This document shows, one piece after another, positions 1-8,355 of a DNA stretch of 64,000 nt. The position numbers and the translations under genes are program-made. Each line of letters starts with the position of its first letter. Positions within the stretch are counted from its first letter, which is position 1. The notes beneath the pieces are model-generated. The model worked only from the letters and a program-made list of their open reading frames with translations, had not been told where the DNA came from and ran no database searches. Location: contig NZ_VOUX01000003.1 in the NCBI RefSeq assembly GCF_008011855.1, forward strand, positions 310,001-374,000, written 5' to 3'. Source of the stretch: Serratia bockelmannii. Its GTDB lineage: Bacteria; Pseudomonadota; Gammaproteobacteria; Enterobacterales; Enterobacteriaceae.

Positions 1-59
1 TGAATATGGCGGTTTTTCAGGCCGCGTTTCAGCTGGTCACCCTGCTGTTGACCATCCAT
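1..59 (-). CDS. aroP: AroP aromatic amino acid permease, N-terminus only
   Basis: Only the first 19 codons lie inside the window. They begin MDGQQQGDQLKRGLKNRH, which matches the start of E. coli AroP, the inner-membrane general importer of Phe, Tyr and Trp. An AGAGGG ribosome binding site precedes the ATG. The position, divergent from pdhR, is the E. coli arrangement. The rest of the gene runs off the left edge. Confidence 0.85.
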   Translation of the reverse strand, partial: MDGQQQGDQLKRGLKNRHI

Positions 60-96
60 CAATCTAACCCTCTGTCGTTGTGAATGCCCACCTGCC

Positions 97-137
97 TGTA
101 AAGCAGTGGTTACGATGTGTGTTTTGTTTTATTTACG
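97..137. promoter_or_regulatory. Pair of TyrR boxes upstream of aroP
   Basis: Two sites of the form TGT-N12-ACG are seen at 97-114 (TGTAAAGCAGTGGTTACG) and 120-137 (TGTTTTGTTTTATTTACG), 23 bp apart start to start. The TyrR consensus is TGTAAA-N6-TTTACA, and E. coli aroP is repressed through two adjacent boxes. The inference is TyrR control of aroP in response to aromatic amino acids. Confidence 0.65.
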
Positions 138-502
138 GCGTTATAGCTATTAATTCCACGGCGCCGCTACCGTTTGGCAGAGAATAATGTTATGCGCGTC
201 GGTTTGCACCTGCTTTGTCGTGTGAGTGATTAAGATTGCAGCAGTTTAGGAAACAAAATGCGGGTTGTGTGACGGCGGGGGGGATTCAGTGCATGAAATA
301 AGCAACAAATCACATAATGCGCAAAAATAACGTAGATCTGAACGGTGGGGTGCGTTCAAATAATGAACGAACCGCCGTTGCGCTGCTCGCCAAATAGCCA
401 TTCATTAAAGCGTCATAACCATGCAATAAAACTCGGGCAAAAAGTTTGCACTCTGCCTTGCGTAAGGTTTGGTAAAAGTTAAATCCCAAACCCATCGCGT
501 AA

Positions 503-515
503 ATGGTAATACCAT
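503..515. promoter_or_regulatory. Distal PdhR-like palindrome
   Basis: ATGGTAATACCAT carries the PdhR core TGGT-N3-ACCA exactly. It is centred at 509, 140 bp upstream of the main operator centre at 649. No gene starts next to it. It may be an auxiliary operator. Confidence 0.4.
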
Positions 516-573
516 CACGGCGTTACCGGTTTGCAGCGGGGTTTTCAGCGGGGTGTTAAAATGTGCGGGTAAC

Positions 574-587
574 CTGATTTCGATCAA
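574..587. promoter_or_regulatory. FNR-like site upstream of the pdhR promoter
   Basis: CTGATTTCGATCAA matches TTGAT-N4-ATCAA at 9 of 10 defined bases. Its centre lies about 50 bp upstream of the inferred transcription start. The pdh operon of E. coli is repressed without oxygen by FNR and ArcA, so a repressor site here is plausible. Confidence 0.45.
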
Positions 588-595
588 GGCCCGTA

Positions 596-624
596 TGGAC
601 AGGAGGTGAATACTTTGTTACTTT
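596..624 (+). promoter_or_regulatory. pdhR-aceEF promoter
   Basis: TGGACA (596-601) and TACTTT (619-624) are separated by 17 bp, giving a start near 631. The choice is supported by the operator: it falls at about +11 to +27, the same place as in E. coli. Confidence 0.55.
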
Positions 625-640
625 ACCGTCACGTTTTTGA

Positions 641-657
641 AATTGGTATTACCAATT
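641..657. promoter_or_regulatory. PdhR operator
   Basis: AATTGGTATTACCAATT is a perfect inverted repeat around ATT and matches the known PdhR operator ATTGGT-N3-ACCAAT. It lies just downstream of the inferred start, so bound PdhR would block transcription until pyruvate releases it. Confidence 0.85.
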
Positions 658-690
658 GACTCCGCGCCATTCGCAGAGAAGAATTCACTC

Positions 691-1455
691 ATGGCCTACA
701 GCAAAATCCGCCAACCCAAGTTGTCAGATGTTATCGAGCAACAGCTCGAATACCTGATCCTCGAGGGGACACTGCGCCCAGGCGAAAAACTGCCTCCGGA
801 GCGCGAGCTGGCGAAACAATTTGATGTCTCCCGTCCTTCTCTGAGAGAGGCCATTCAGCGCCTTGAAGCGAAAGGGCTGCTCCTGCGCCGTCAGGGTGGC
901 GGCACCTTCGTGCAAACTAATCTGTGGCAGAGCTTCAGCGATCCGCTGGCCGAGCTGTTGGCCGACCATCCCGAATCACAGTTCGATCTGCTGGAAACCC
1001 GTCACGCGCTGGAAGGCATTGCCGCCTATTACGCGGCGCTGCGCGGCACCGATGAAGATCTGGCGCGCATCCGCGATTGCCACATCGTGATTCAACAGGC
1101 TCAAGACAGCGGCGATCTCGACGCCGAGGCCGATGCGGTCATGCAGTATCAAATAGCCGTGACTGAAGCCGCTCACAACGTTGTGTTACTTCACCTGCTA
1201 CGCTGCATGGGGCCGATGCTGGAACAGAACGTGCGTCAGAACTTTGAATTGCTCTACTCGCGCCGTGAGATGTTGGCAAAAGTGAGCAGCCACCGCGCCG
1301 GAATTTTTGAGGCGATTGTGGCACGCGAGCCGGAAAAGGCCCGTGAAGCCTCGCATCGCCACTTGGCGTTTATCGAGGAAATCTTGCTGGATCTCAGCCG
1401 GGAGCATACTCGGCGCGAGAGATCGCTACGGCGTCTCCAGCAACGCAAGGATTAA
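691..1455 (+). CDS. pdhR: PdhR, pyruvate-sensing GntR-family repressor
   Basis: A 254-residue protein, the E. coli length, nearly identical along its whole length. Residues about 10-75 form the GntR winged helix ([18 protein letters not shown]) and the rest is the FCD ligand domain that binds pyruvate. The start is ATG 691 (MAYSKIRQ). An upstream in-frame ATG at 637 would run the coding sequence through the operator and adds residues absent from E. coli. PdhR represses its own operon, and in E. coli also ndh and cyo. It is first in the pdhR-aceE-aceF-lpd operon. Confidence 0.95.
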   Translation: MAYSKIRQPKLSDVIEQQLEYLILEGTLRPGEKLPPERELAKQFDVSRPSLREAIQRLEAKGLLLRRQGGGTFVQTNLWQSFSDPLAELLADHPESQFDLLETRHALEGIAAYYAALRGTDEDLARIRDCHIVIQQAQDSGDLDAEADAVMQYQIAVTEAAHNVVLLHLLRCMGPMLEQNVRQNFELLYSRREMLAKVSSHRAGIFEAIVAREPEKAREASHRHLAFIEEILLDLSREHTRRERSLRRLQQRKD

Positions 1456-1502
1456 GAGCTGTCCTCTTCAGGGTACACCAGCCTGCGGGGGTTAAGTTCG
1501 AG

Positions 1503-1584
1503 GTACTTAGTTAAGTACTTAAGCGGCAACTAAACTGATGGGCCTGTCTTCGTGTGTTTTTGCACAGAGCACAGGAAGACAGGC
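1503..1584 (+). other. Palindrome and strong hairpin in the pdhR-aceE gap
   Basis: A 16-base palindrome (1503-1518, arms GTACTTA/TAAGTAC) is followed by a perfect 10 bp stem, GCCTGTCTTC (1542-1551) with GAAGACAGGC (1575-1584). No T-run follows, so this is unlikely to be a simple terminator. It may set the pdhR to aceE transcript ratio by processing, or belong to an internal aceE promoter region. Confidence 0.5.
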
Positions 1585-1620
1585 TCCAAACAAACCATTA
1601 GACAGATAAGGAATACCACC

Positions 1621-4284
1621 ATGTCAGAACGTTTAAACAATGACGTGGATCCGATCGAAACCCGCGACTGGCTGCAGGCGATCGAATCGGTCATCCGTGA
1701 AGAGGGTGTTGAGCGAGCTCAGTTTCTGATTGATCAGGTATTGGGAGAAGCCCGCAAAGGCGGCGTTAACGTTGCGGCCGGTGCTGCAGCGCACAACTAC
1801 GTCAACACCATCGCGGTAGAAGACGAACCGGCCTACCCAGGCAACCTGGATCTGGAACGCCGCATTCGCTCTGCGATCCGTTGGAACGCGATCATGACCG
1901 TTCTGCGCGCATCCAAAAAAGACCTGGAGCTGGGCGGCCACATGGCTTCCTTCCAGTCTTCCGCGACCTTCTATGAAGTCTGCTTTAACCACTTCTTCCG
2001 CGCACGCAACGAGAAAGACGGCGGCGACCTGGTGTACTTCCAGGGCCACATCTCTCCGGGCGTTTACGCGCGTGCCTTCCTTGAAGGCCGCCTGACCGAA
2101 GAACAGATGAACAACTTCCGTCAGGAAGTGCACGGCAACGGCCTGTCCTCTTACCCGCATCCTAAGCTGATGCCGGAATTCTGGCAGTTCCCGACCGTAT
2201 CCATGGGCCTGGGCCCAATCAGCGCCATCTATCAGGCGAAGTTCCTGAAATACCTGGAACACCGCGGCCTGAAAGACACCTCTGAGCAGACCGTTTACGC
2301 CTTCCTGGGCGACGGTGAGATGGATGAGCCGGAATCCAAAGGCGCCATCACCATCGCGACTCGCGAGAAGCTGGACAACCTGGTGTTCGTCATCAACTGC
2401 AACCTGCAGCGCCTGGACGGCCCGGTCACTGGTAACGGCAAGATCATCAACGAACTGGAAGGTATCTTCTCCGGCGCAGGCTGGCAGGTGCTGAAAGTGA
2501 TCTGGGGCGGCCGTTGGGATGAGCTGCTGCGCAAAGACACCAGCGGTAAACTGGTTCAGCTGATGAACGAGACCCTGGACGGCGACTACCAGACCTTCAA
2601 ATCCAAAGACGGCGCTTACGTGCGCGAGCACTTCTTCGGCCGTTACCCGGAAACCGCGGCGCTGGTCAAAGACATGACCGACGACGAAATCTGGGCGCTG
2701 AACCGTGGTGGTCACGATCCGAAGAAAATCTTCGCTGCACTGAAAAAAGCGCAGGACACCAAAGGCAAACCGACCGTTATCCTGGCCCACACCATCAAAG
2801 GTTACGGCATGGGTGAAACCGCGGAAGGTAAAAACATCGCTCACCAGGTGAAGAAAATGAACATGGAAGGGGTTCACCACTTCCGCGATCGTTTCAATGT
2901 GCCGGTTGCCGATGCTGACATCGAAAAACTGCCGTACATCACCTTCGAGAAAGAATCCGAAGAGTACAAATACCTGCACGAACGTCGCCAGGCGCTGAAA
3001 GGCTACGTGCCAACCCGTCTGCCGGAGTTCACCCAGAAGCTGGAAATGCCGGCGCTGGAAGATTTCAGCTCGCTGCTGGAAGAGCAGAACAAAGAGATCT
3101 CCACCACTATCGCCTTCGTGCGTGCCCTGAACGTGATGCTGAAGAACAAGTCGATCAAAGATCGCCTGGTGCCAATCATCGCCGACGAAGCGCGTACCTT
3201 CGGTATGGAAGGTCTGTTCCGTCAGATCGGTATCTACAGCCCGAACGGCCAGCAGTACACCCCGCAGGACCGTGAGCAGGTTGCTTACTACAAAGAAGAC
3301 GAGAAAGGTCAAATCCTGCAGGAAGGCATCAACGAACTGGGTGCAGCCTCTTCCTGGCTGGCCGCAGCGACTTCCTACAGCACCAACGATCTGCCGATGA
3401 TTCCGTTCTACATCTACTACTCGATGTTCGGTTTCCAACGTATCGGCGACCTGTGCTGGGCAGCGGGCGACCAACAGGCGCGTGGCTTCCTGATCGGCGG
3501 GACCTCGGGCCGTACTACCCTGAACGGCGAAGGTCTGCAGCACGAAGATGGCCACAGTCACATTCAGTCTCTGACCATCCCTAACTGCATCTCTTACGAT
3601 CCGGCTTACGCGTACGAAGTGGCGGTGATCATGCACGACGGTCTGGTGCGCATGTATGGCGACAACCCAGAAAACGTGTACTACTACCTGACCACGCTGA
3701 ACGAAAACTACCACATGCCTGCGATGCCGCAGGGTGCGGAAGAAGGTATCCGCAAGGGTATCTACAAGCTGGAAACGCTGGAAGGCAGCAAAGGCAAGGT
3801 ACAGCTGCTGGGCTCCGGCGCTATCCTGCGCCACGTGCGCGAAGCTGCGCAGATCCTGGCGAAGGACTACGGCGTGGGTTCCGACACCTACAGTGTGACC
3901 TCGTTCACCGAACTGGCGCGCGACGGCCAGGATTGCGAGCGTTGGAACATGCTGCACCCAACCGAAACGCCACGCGTGCCTTACATCGCTCAGGTGATGA
4001 GCGACGCGCCAGCGGTAGCGTCTACCGACTACATGAAACTGTTCGCTGAACAGGTTCGTACTTATGTGCCGGCCAGCGATTATCGCGTACTGGGCACCGA
4101 CGGCTTCGGTCGTTCGGACAGCCGCGAAAACCTGCGTCACCACTTCGAAGTCGATGCATCTTACGTGGTGGTTGCTGCTCTGGGGGAACTGGCTAAACGC
4201 GGTGAGATTGAAGCTTCTGTGGTTGCTGATGCAATCAAGAAATTCGATATCAACCCGGAAAAAGTTAACCCGCGTCTGGCCTAA
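1621..4284 (+). CDS. aceE: Pyruvate dehydrogenase E1 component (AceE)
   Basis: An 887-residue protein, the E. coli length. It is the ThDP-dependent homodimeric E1 that decarboxylates pyruvate and reductively acetylates the lipoyl groups of AceF in the cytoplasm. The ThDP/Mg signature GDGEMDEP starts at residue 230, and the conserved activating glutamate is in EGINELGA near residue 572. The ATG at 1621 (MSERLNNDVDPIETRDW) has an AAGGA site upstream and matches E. coli; an in-frame ATG at 1552 would read through the hairpin and has no counterpart. aceF follows after 13 bp. Confidence 0.97.
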   Translation: MSERLNNDVDPIETRDWLQAIESVIREEGVERAQFLIDQVLGEARKGGVNVAAGAAAHNYVNTIAVEDEPAYPGNLDLERRIRSAIRWNAIMTVLRASKKDLELGGHMASFQSSATFYEVCFNHFFRARNEKDGGDLVYFQGHISPGVYARAFLEGRLTEEQMNNFRQEVHGNGLSSYPHPKLMPEFWQFPTVSMGLGPISAIYQAKFLKYLEHRGLKDTSEQTVYAFLGDGEMDEPESKGAITIATREKLDNLVFVINCNLQRLDGPVTGNGKIINELEGIFSGAGWQVLKVIWGGRWDELLRKDTSGKLVQLMNETLDGDYQTFKSKDGAYVREHFFGRYPETAALVKDMTDDEIWALNRGGHDPKKIFAALKKAQDTKGKPTVILAHTIKGYGMGETAEGKNIAHQVKKMNMEGVHHFRDRFNVPVADADIEKLPYITFEKESEEYKYLHERRQALKGYVPTRLPEFTQKLEMPALEDFSSLLEEQNKEISTTIAFVRALNVMLKNKSIKDRLVPIIADEARTFGMEGLFRQIGIYSPNGQQYTPQDREQVAYYKEDEKGQILQEGINELGAASSWLAAATSYSTNDLPMIPFYIYYSMFGFQRIGDLCWAAGDQQARGFLIGGTSGRTTLNGEGLQHEDGHSHIQSLTIPNCISYDPAYAYEVAVIMHDGLVRMYGDNPENVYYYLTTLNENYHMPAMPQGAEEGIRKGIYKLETLEGSKGKVQLLGSGAILRHVREAAQILAKDYGVGSDTYSVTSFTELARDGQDCERWNMLHPTETPRVPYIAQVMSDAPAVASTDYMKLFAEQVRTYVPASDYRVLGTDGFGRSDSRENLRHHFEVDASYVVVAALGELAKRGEIEASVVADAIKKFDINPEKVNPRLA

Positions 4285-4297
4285 GAGGTACTGAATA

Positions 4298-6181
4298 ATG
4301 TCTATCGAAATCAACGTACCGGACATCGGTGCAGATGAAGTCGAAATCACCGAGATTCTGGTGAAGGTCGGCGATAAAGTTGAAGCGGAACAATCGCTGA
4401 TCACCGTGGAAGGCGACAAGGCTTCCATGGAAGTGCCATCCCCTCAGGCGGGCGTGGTGAAAGAGATTAAAGTGGCGGTCGGCGATAAAACCGAAACCGG
4501 CAAACTGATCATGATCTTCGAAGCGGCAGGCGCAGCGGAAGCTGCACCGGCGGCGAAAGCGGAAGAAAAACCGGCGGCAGCAGCAGCTGCCCCGGCTGCC
4601 GCTGCGGCCAAAGACGTTGCTGTGCCGGACATCGGCGCCGACGAAGTCGAAGTGACCGAGATCCTGGTGAAAGTGGGCGACAAGGTGGAAGCCGAGCAGT
4701 CCCTGATCACTGTGGAAGGCGACAAGGCTTCCATGGAAGTCCCTGCGCCGTTCGCGGGCACCGTGAAAGAGATCAAGATCGCGACCGGCGACAAAGTGAA
4801 AACCGGTTCCCTGATCATGGTGTTCGAAGTGGCTGGCGCCGCTTCCGCTGCCGCCCCGGCTGCGGCTGAAGCTCCTGCCGCCGCTGCAGCGCCTGCGGCC
4901 TCTGCGGCCAAAGACGTCGCCGTGCCGGATATCGGCGGTGACGAAGTCGAAGTGACCGAGGTGATGGTTAAGGTGGGCGACAAGGTTGCCGCCGAGCAGT
5001 CTCTGATCACCGTGGAAGGCGACAAGGCCTCCATGGAAGTGCCTGCTCCGTTCGCGGGTACCGTGAAAGAGATCAAGATCGCGACCGGCGACAAAGTGAA
5101 AACCGGCTCCCTGATCATGGTGTTCGAAGTGGAAGGCGCTGCGCCTGCCGCCGCCGCCGCTCCAGCCGCTAAAGCGGACGCTGCGCCGGCGCCGGCCGCC
5201 GCTAAAGCCGCCGCTCCGGCTGCGAAAGCTGACGACAAAGGCGAGTTCGCCGAGAACGCGGCATACGTGCACGCGACCCCGGTCATTCGTCGTCTGGCGC
5301 GTGAATTCGGCGTTAACCTGGCGAAAGTGAAAGGCACCGGTCGTAAAGGCCGCATCCTGCGCGAAGACGTTCAGACTTACGTGAAAGACGCGGTGAAACG
5401 CGCTGAAGCAGCTCCGGCTGCTGCCGGCGGCGGTCTGCCAGGCATGTTGCCATGGCCGAAAGTGGACTTCAGCAAGTTCGGCGAGATCGAAGAAGTTGAA
5501 ATGGGCCGCATCCAGAAGATCTCTGGCGCGAACCTGAGCCGCAACTGGGTGATGATCCCGCACGTGACTCACTTCGACAAAACCGACATCACCGATCTGG
5601 AAGCGTTCCGCAAGCAACAGAACGAAGAAGCGGCCAAGCGCAAGCTGGACGTGAAGTTCACGCCTGTCGTGTTCATCATGAAAGCCGTTGCTGCCGCTCT
5701 GGAGCAGATGCCGCGCTTCAACAGCTCGCTGTCCGAAGATGGCCAGAAGCTGACGCTGAAGAAATACATCAACATCGGCGTGGCGGTAGATACCCCGAAC
5801 GGCCTGGTGGTTCCGGTGTTCAAGGACGTGAACAAGAAGAGCATCACTGAGCTGTCTCGCGAACTGATGGCCATCTCCAAGAAAGCGCGCGACGGCAAGT
5901 TGACCGCGGGCGAGATGCAGGGCGGCTGCTTCACCATCTCCAGCCTGGGCGGCATCGGGACGACTCACTTCGCGCCGATCGTCAACGCGCCGGAAGTGGC
6001 TATCCTGGGCGTCTCCAAGTCTGCGATGGAGCCGGTCTGGAACGGTAAAGAGTTCATGCCGCGCCTGATGATGCCGATGTCGCTGTCCTTCGACCACCGC
6101 GTTATTGACGGTGCCGATGGTGCGCGCTTCATCACCATCATCAACAACATGTTGTCCGACATTCGCCGTCTGGTGATGTAA
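4298..6181 (+). CDS. aceF: Dihydrolipoyllysine acetyltransferase, PDH E2 (AceF)
   Basis: A 627-residue E2 that forms the PDH core and passes acetyl groups to CoA. Three tandem lipoyl domains are visible with lipoyl lysines in the DKA motifs at K41, K143 and K243. They are joined by Ala/Pro-rich swinging linkers (about 76-104, 178-204, 277-310). The peripheral subunit-binding domain lies at about 324-362 ([13 protein letters not shown]). The catalytic domain ends with the HxxxDG motif, His600 and Asp604. Lipoyl domains 2 and 3 are almost identical at DNA level, unlike domain 1. Confidence 0.97.
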   Translation: MSIEINVPDIGADEVEITEILVKVGDKVEAEQSLITVEGDKASMEVPSPQAGVVKEIKVAVGDKTETGKLIMIFEAAGAAEAAPAAKAEEKPAAAAAAPAAAAAKDVAVPDIGADEVEVTEILVKVGDKVEAEQSLITVEGDKASMEVPAPFAGTVKEIKIATGDKVKTGSLIMVFEVAGAASAAAPAAAEAPAAAAAPAASAAKDVAVPDIGGDEVEVTEVMVKVGDKVAAEQSLITVEGDKASMEVPAPFAGTVKEIKIATGDKVKTGSLIMVFEVEGAAPAAAAAPAAKADAAPAPAAAKAAAPAAKADDKGEFAENAAYVHATPVIRRLAREFGVNLAKVKGTGRKGRILREDVQTYVKDAVKRAEAAPAAAGGGLPGMLPWPKVDFSKFGEIEEVEMGRIQKISGANLSRNWVMIPHVTHFDKTDITDLEAFRKQQNEEAAKRKLDVKFTPVVFIMKAVAAALEQMPRFNSSLSEDGQKLTLKKYINIGVAVDTPNGLVVPVFKDVNKKSITELSRELMAISKKARDGKLTAGEMQGGCFTISSLGGIGTTHFAPIVNAPEVAILGVSKSAMEPVWNGKEFMPRLMMPMSLSFDHRVIDGADGARFITIINNMLSDIRRLVM

Positions 6182-6188
6182 TGCAAAA

Positions 6189-6210
6189 GGGGCGCAGCAT
6201 GCTGCGCCCC
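6189..6210 (+). other. Perfect hairpin after aceF
   Basis: GGGGCGCAG and CTGCGCCCC form a perfect stem around a 4-base loop, 8 bp after the aceF stop. The next bases (TGACGATTCT) are not a T-run. This suggests a partial terminator or a 3' end stabiliser that lowers read-through into lpd. A second inverted repeat, TTTTGTCG (6228-6235) with CGACAAAA (6250-6257), follows. Confidence 0.55.
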
Positions 6211-6287
6211 TGACGATTCTGTAGCAGTTTTGTCGGATTTTGCACAACTCGACAAAATTGTTGAGACACGGGTCACTCGAACACGCT

Positions 6288-6315
6288 TTGCAGATTATTA
6301 ACAATTCTGTAAACT
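6288..6315 (+). promoter_or_regulatory. Candidate separate lpd promoter
   Basis: TTGCAG (6288-6293) and TAAACT (6310-6315) with a 16 bp spacer. In E. coli lpd has its own promoter because Lpd also serves 2-oxoglutarate dehydrogenase and glycine cleavage. The match is modest. Confidence 0.35.
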
Positions 6316-6414
6316 GCTCGCGGTGTAAGCGTCCCGGTGGATGAAGGGCGTTATGAGATCGATTAGCAATAAAAATGACGTCTGACCCGCCGGACAATCA
6401 ATTAAGAGGTCATG

Positions 6415-7839
6415 ATGAGTACTGAAATTAAAACTCAGGTCGTGGTACTTGGGGCGGGCCCGGCAGGTTACTCTGCAGCCTTTCGTTGCGCTGACTTAGG
6501 TCTTGAAACCGTTCTGGTTGAACGTTATTCCACTCTGGGCGGGGTTTGCCTGAACGTGGGATGTATCCCTTCCAAAGCACTGCTGCACGTTGCCAAAGTG
6601 ATCGAAGAAGCCAAAGCGCTGGCCGAACACGGCATCGTTTTCGGCGAGCCGAAAACCGACATCGACAAAGTGCGCGTCTGGAAAGAAAAAGTCATCACTC
6701 AGCTGACCGGCGGTCTGGCTGGCATGGCGAAAGGCCGTAAAGTGAAAGTGGTCAACGGCTTGGGCAAGTTCACCGGCGCTAACACCCTGGTTGTGGAAGG
6801 CGAAAACGGCCCAACCACCATCAACTTCGACAACGCCATCATCGCTGCAGGTTCTCGTCCGATCCAACTGCCATTCATTCCTCATGAAGATCCACGCGTG
6901 TGGGATTCCACCGATGCGCTGGAGCTGAAAACCGTCCCAGAGCGTCTGCTGGTTATGGGCGGCGGCATCATCGGCCTGGAAATGGGCACCGTATACCATG
7001 CGCTGGGTTCACAGATCGACGTCGTTGAAATGTTCGATCAGGTTATCCCGGCGGCAGATAAAGACGTGGTGAAAGTCTTCACCAAACGTATCAGCAAGCA
7101 GTTCAACCTGATGCTGGAAACCAAAGTGACCGCAGTAGAAGCCAAAGAAGACGGCATCTACGTCACGATGGAAGGTAAAAAAGCGCCGGCAGAACCACAG
7201 CGTTACGACGCGGTGCTGGTGGCGATCGGCCGCGTGCCGAACGGCAAACTGCTGGATGCCGGTAAAGCCGGTGTTGAAGTTGACGAGCGTGGCTTCATCA
7301 ACGTCGACAAACAGCTGCGCACCAACGTGCCGCACATCTTCGCTATCGGCGACATCGTCGGTCAGCCGATGCTGGCGCACAAAGGCGTGCACGAAGGCCA
7401 CGTTGCCGCAGAAGTTATCGCCGGCATGAAGCACTACTTCGATCCGAAAGTGATCCCATCCATCGCTTACACCGAGCCGGAAGTGGCATGGGTGGGTCTG
7501 ACCGAGAAAGAAGCGAAAGAGAAAGGCATCAGCTACGAAACCTCCACCTTCCCGTGGGCGGCTTCCGGCCGTGCGATCGCTTCCGACTGTGCAGACGGCA
7601 TGACCAAACTGATCTTCGACAAAGAAACTCACCGCATCATCGGTGGCGCGATTGTCGGCACCAACGGCGGCGAGCTGCTGGGTGAAATCGGTCTGGCTAT
7701 CGAGATGGGCTGCGACGCGGAAGACATCGCGCTGACCATCCACGCTCACCCGACCCTGCACGAATCCGTGGGCCTGGCGGCGGAAATCTACGAAGGCAGC
7801 ATCACCGACCTGCCTAACCCGAAAGCCAAGAAGAAGTAA
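6415..7839 (+). CDS. lpd: Dihydrolipoyl dehydrogenase (E3)
   Basis: A 474-residue FAD flavoprotein that reoxidises dihydrolipoamide and reduces NAD+, shared by the pyruvate and 2-oxoglutarate complexes and glycine cleavage. FAD motif VVLGAGPAGYSAA is at the N-terminus, the redox disulfide is in GGVCLNVGC (residues about 45 and 50), the NAD Rossmann motif is VMGGGIIGLEMG, and the C-terminal HAHPTLHE carries the catalytic His/Glu pair. Two adjacent ATGs occur at 6412 and 6415. The second gives MSTEIKTQ as in E. coli and a better distance from AAGAGG (6404-6409). Confidence 0.96.
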   Translation: MSTEIKTQVVVLGAGPAGYSAAFRCADLGLETVLVERYSTLGGVCLNVGCIPSKALLHVAKVIEEAKALAEHGIVFGEPKTDIDKVRVWKEKVITQLTGGLAGMAKGRKVKVVNGLGKFTGANTLVVEGENGPTTINFDNAIIAAGSRPIQLPFIPHEDPRVWDSTDALELKTVPERLLVMGGGIIGLEMGTVYHALGSQIDVVEMFDQVIPAADKDVVKVFTKRISKQFNLMLETKVTAVEAKEDGIYVTMEGKKAPAEPQRYDAVLVAIGRVPNGKLLDAGKAGVEVDERGFINVDKQLRTNVPHIFAIGDIVGQPMLAHKGVHEGHVAAEVIAGMKHYFDPKVIPSIAYTEPEVAWVGLTEKEAKEKGISYETSTFPWAASGRAIASDCADGMTKLIFDKETHRIIGGAIVGTNGGELLGEIGLAIEMGCDAEDIALTIHAHPTLHESVGLAAEIYEGSITDLPNPKAKKK

Positions 7840-7865
7840 TTCTGCTGGCTTGACCGGTTAACAAG

Positions 7866-7895
7866 CGGCTCCTGAGAAGGGGCCGTTTTTTTTTT
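7866..7895 (+). terminator. Rho-independent terminator after lpd
   Basis: CGGCTCC and GGGGCCG pair around TGAGAA, with one G-U pair, and are followed by ten T. This closes the pdhR-aceEF-lpd operon. Confidence 0.9.
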
Positions 7896-8355
7896 GCTCA
7901 GATGCACCAAGCGGTATTTTTGTGGCCGCTGCGCCAAATTCCGATCCTCCTGCTTATATCCACTCTAACTATATGGATATAATGCCCTGCTAGTCCGGCA
8001 GCCGATTACGCTGCGCTCAACGATTCAGCAAAGATTTAATGTTGCTTTTATGTGAACGAATTAACAACCGTTTCAAATCCTGATATGCTGGCTGAGCGGA
8101 ACCGGGCACTGTACCTTACAGTCCAGGACATCGACAGCAGTGCCCCGTCAGGATAGATGGCATCAATATCGCCGTGCGCTCTACCCATCAGTCTTTCATG
8201 CTGTAACGCTGTTTGACCGTGCTTGTTTGCCCCAATCACCGTTTCGGGGCCTTTACGGGCCGATCGCCTAGCCACAGAGTGAAACCCCAAGGGTATAAAC
8301 CCGGTTTGCATATACGCCAGGCACAATAAATGACAATGAGAGCGAGGAGAACGTC
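7896..8355 (+). other. acnB upstream region and long leader
   Basis: No gene is seen in these 460 bp; E. coli has yacH in this interval. It contains an inverted repeat ATATCCA/TGGATAT (7956-7962, 7974-7980), a CRP site, an extended -10 element, and then an inferred leader of about 255 nt. The leader opens with a nested hairpin: outer stem GGGCACTG (8104-8111) with CAGTGCCC (8138-8145), inner stem GTCC/GGAC (8121-8129). Confidence 0.6.
8051..8089 (+). promoter_or_regulatory. CRP site and extended -10 promoter for acnB
   Basis: TGTGA-ACGAAT-TAACA (8051-8066) matches the CRP consensus at 9 of 10 bases. TGATATGCT (8081-8089) is an extended -10. The CRP centre is about 38-41 bp before the inferred start near 8096-8100, the class II activation geometry. 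E. coli acnB is known to be CRP-activated. Confidence 0.6.

Larger units (their letters stand above)
60..690. other. Non-coding divergent region between aroP and pdhR
   Basis: This 630 bp stretch holds no convincing gene. It carries the aroP control signals near 97-137, a distal PdhR-like palindrome at 503-515, an FNR-like site at 574-587, the pdhR promoter at 596-624 and the PdhR operator at 641-657. Nothing else was recognised between about 140 and 500. Confidence 0.7.

Noticed and set aside
310-587. Two short minus-strand frames in the aroP-pdhR gap
   Set aside because: No ribosome binding site, no recognisable sequence, and they cover likely regulatory DNA.
1633-4428. 931-codon open frame on the minus strand opposite aceE
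   Set aside because: aceE on the plus strand is certain by homology; the antisense frame is open because of the codon bias of a highly expressed GC-rich gene. Similar long antisense frames oppose aceF (4265-6397), acnB (8623-10941) and mrcB (32821-35355).
4420-5150. Tandem DNA repeats considered as an independent repeat element
   Set aside because: They are the three lipoyl domains of AceF in frame with the gene.
6228-6257. TTTTGTCG/CGACAAAA inverted repeat as a terminator of aceF
   Set aside because: The 14-base loop and lack of a T-run after the stem make termination unlikely; it may be an operator but no regulator is recognised.
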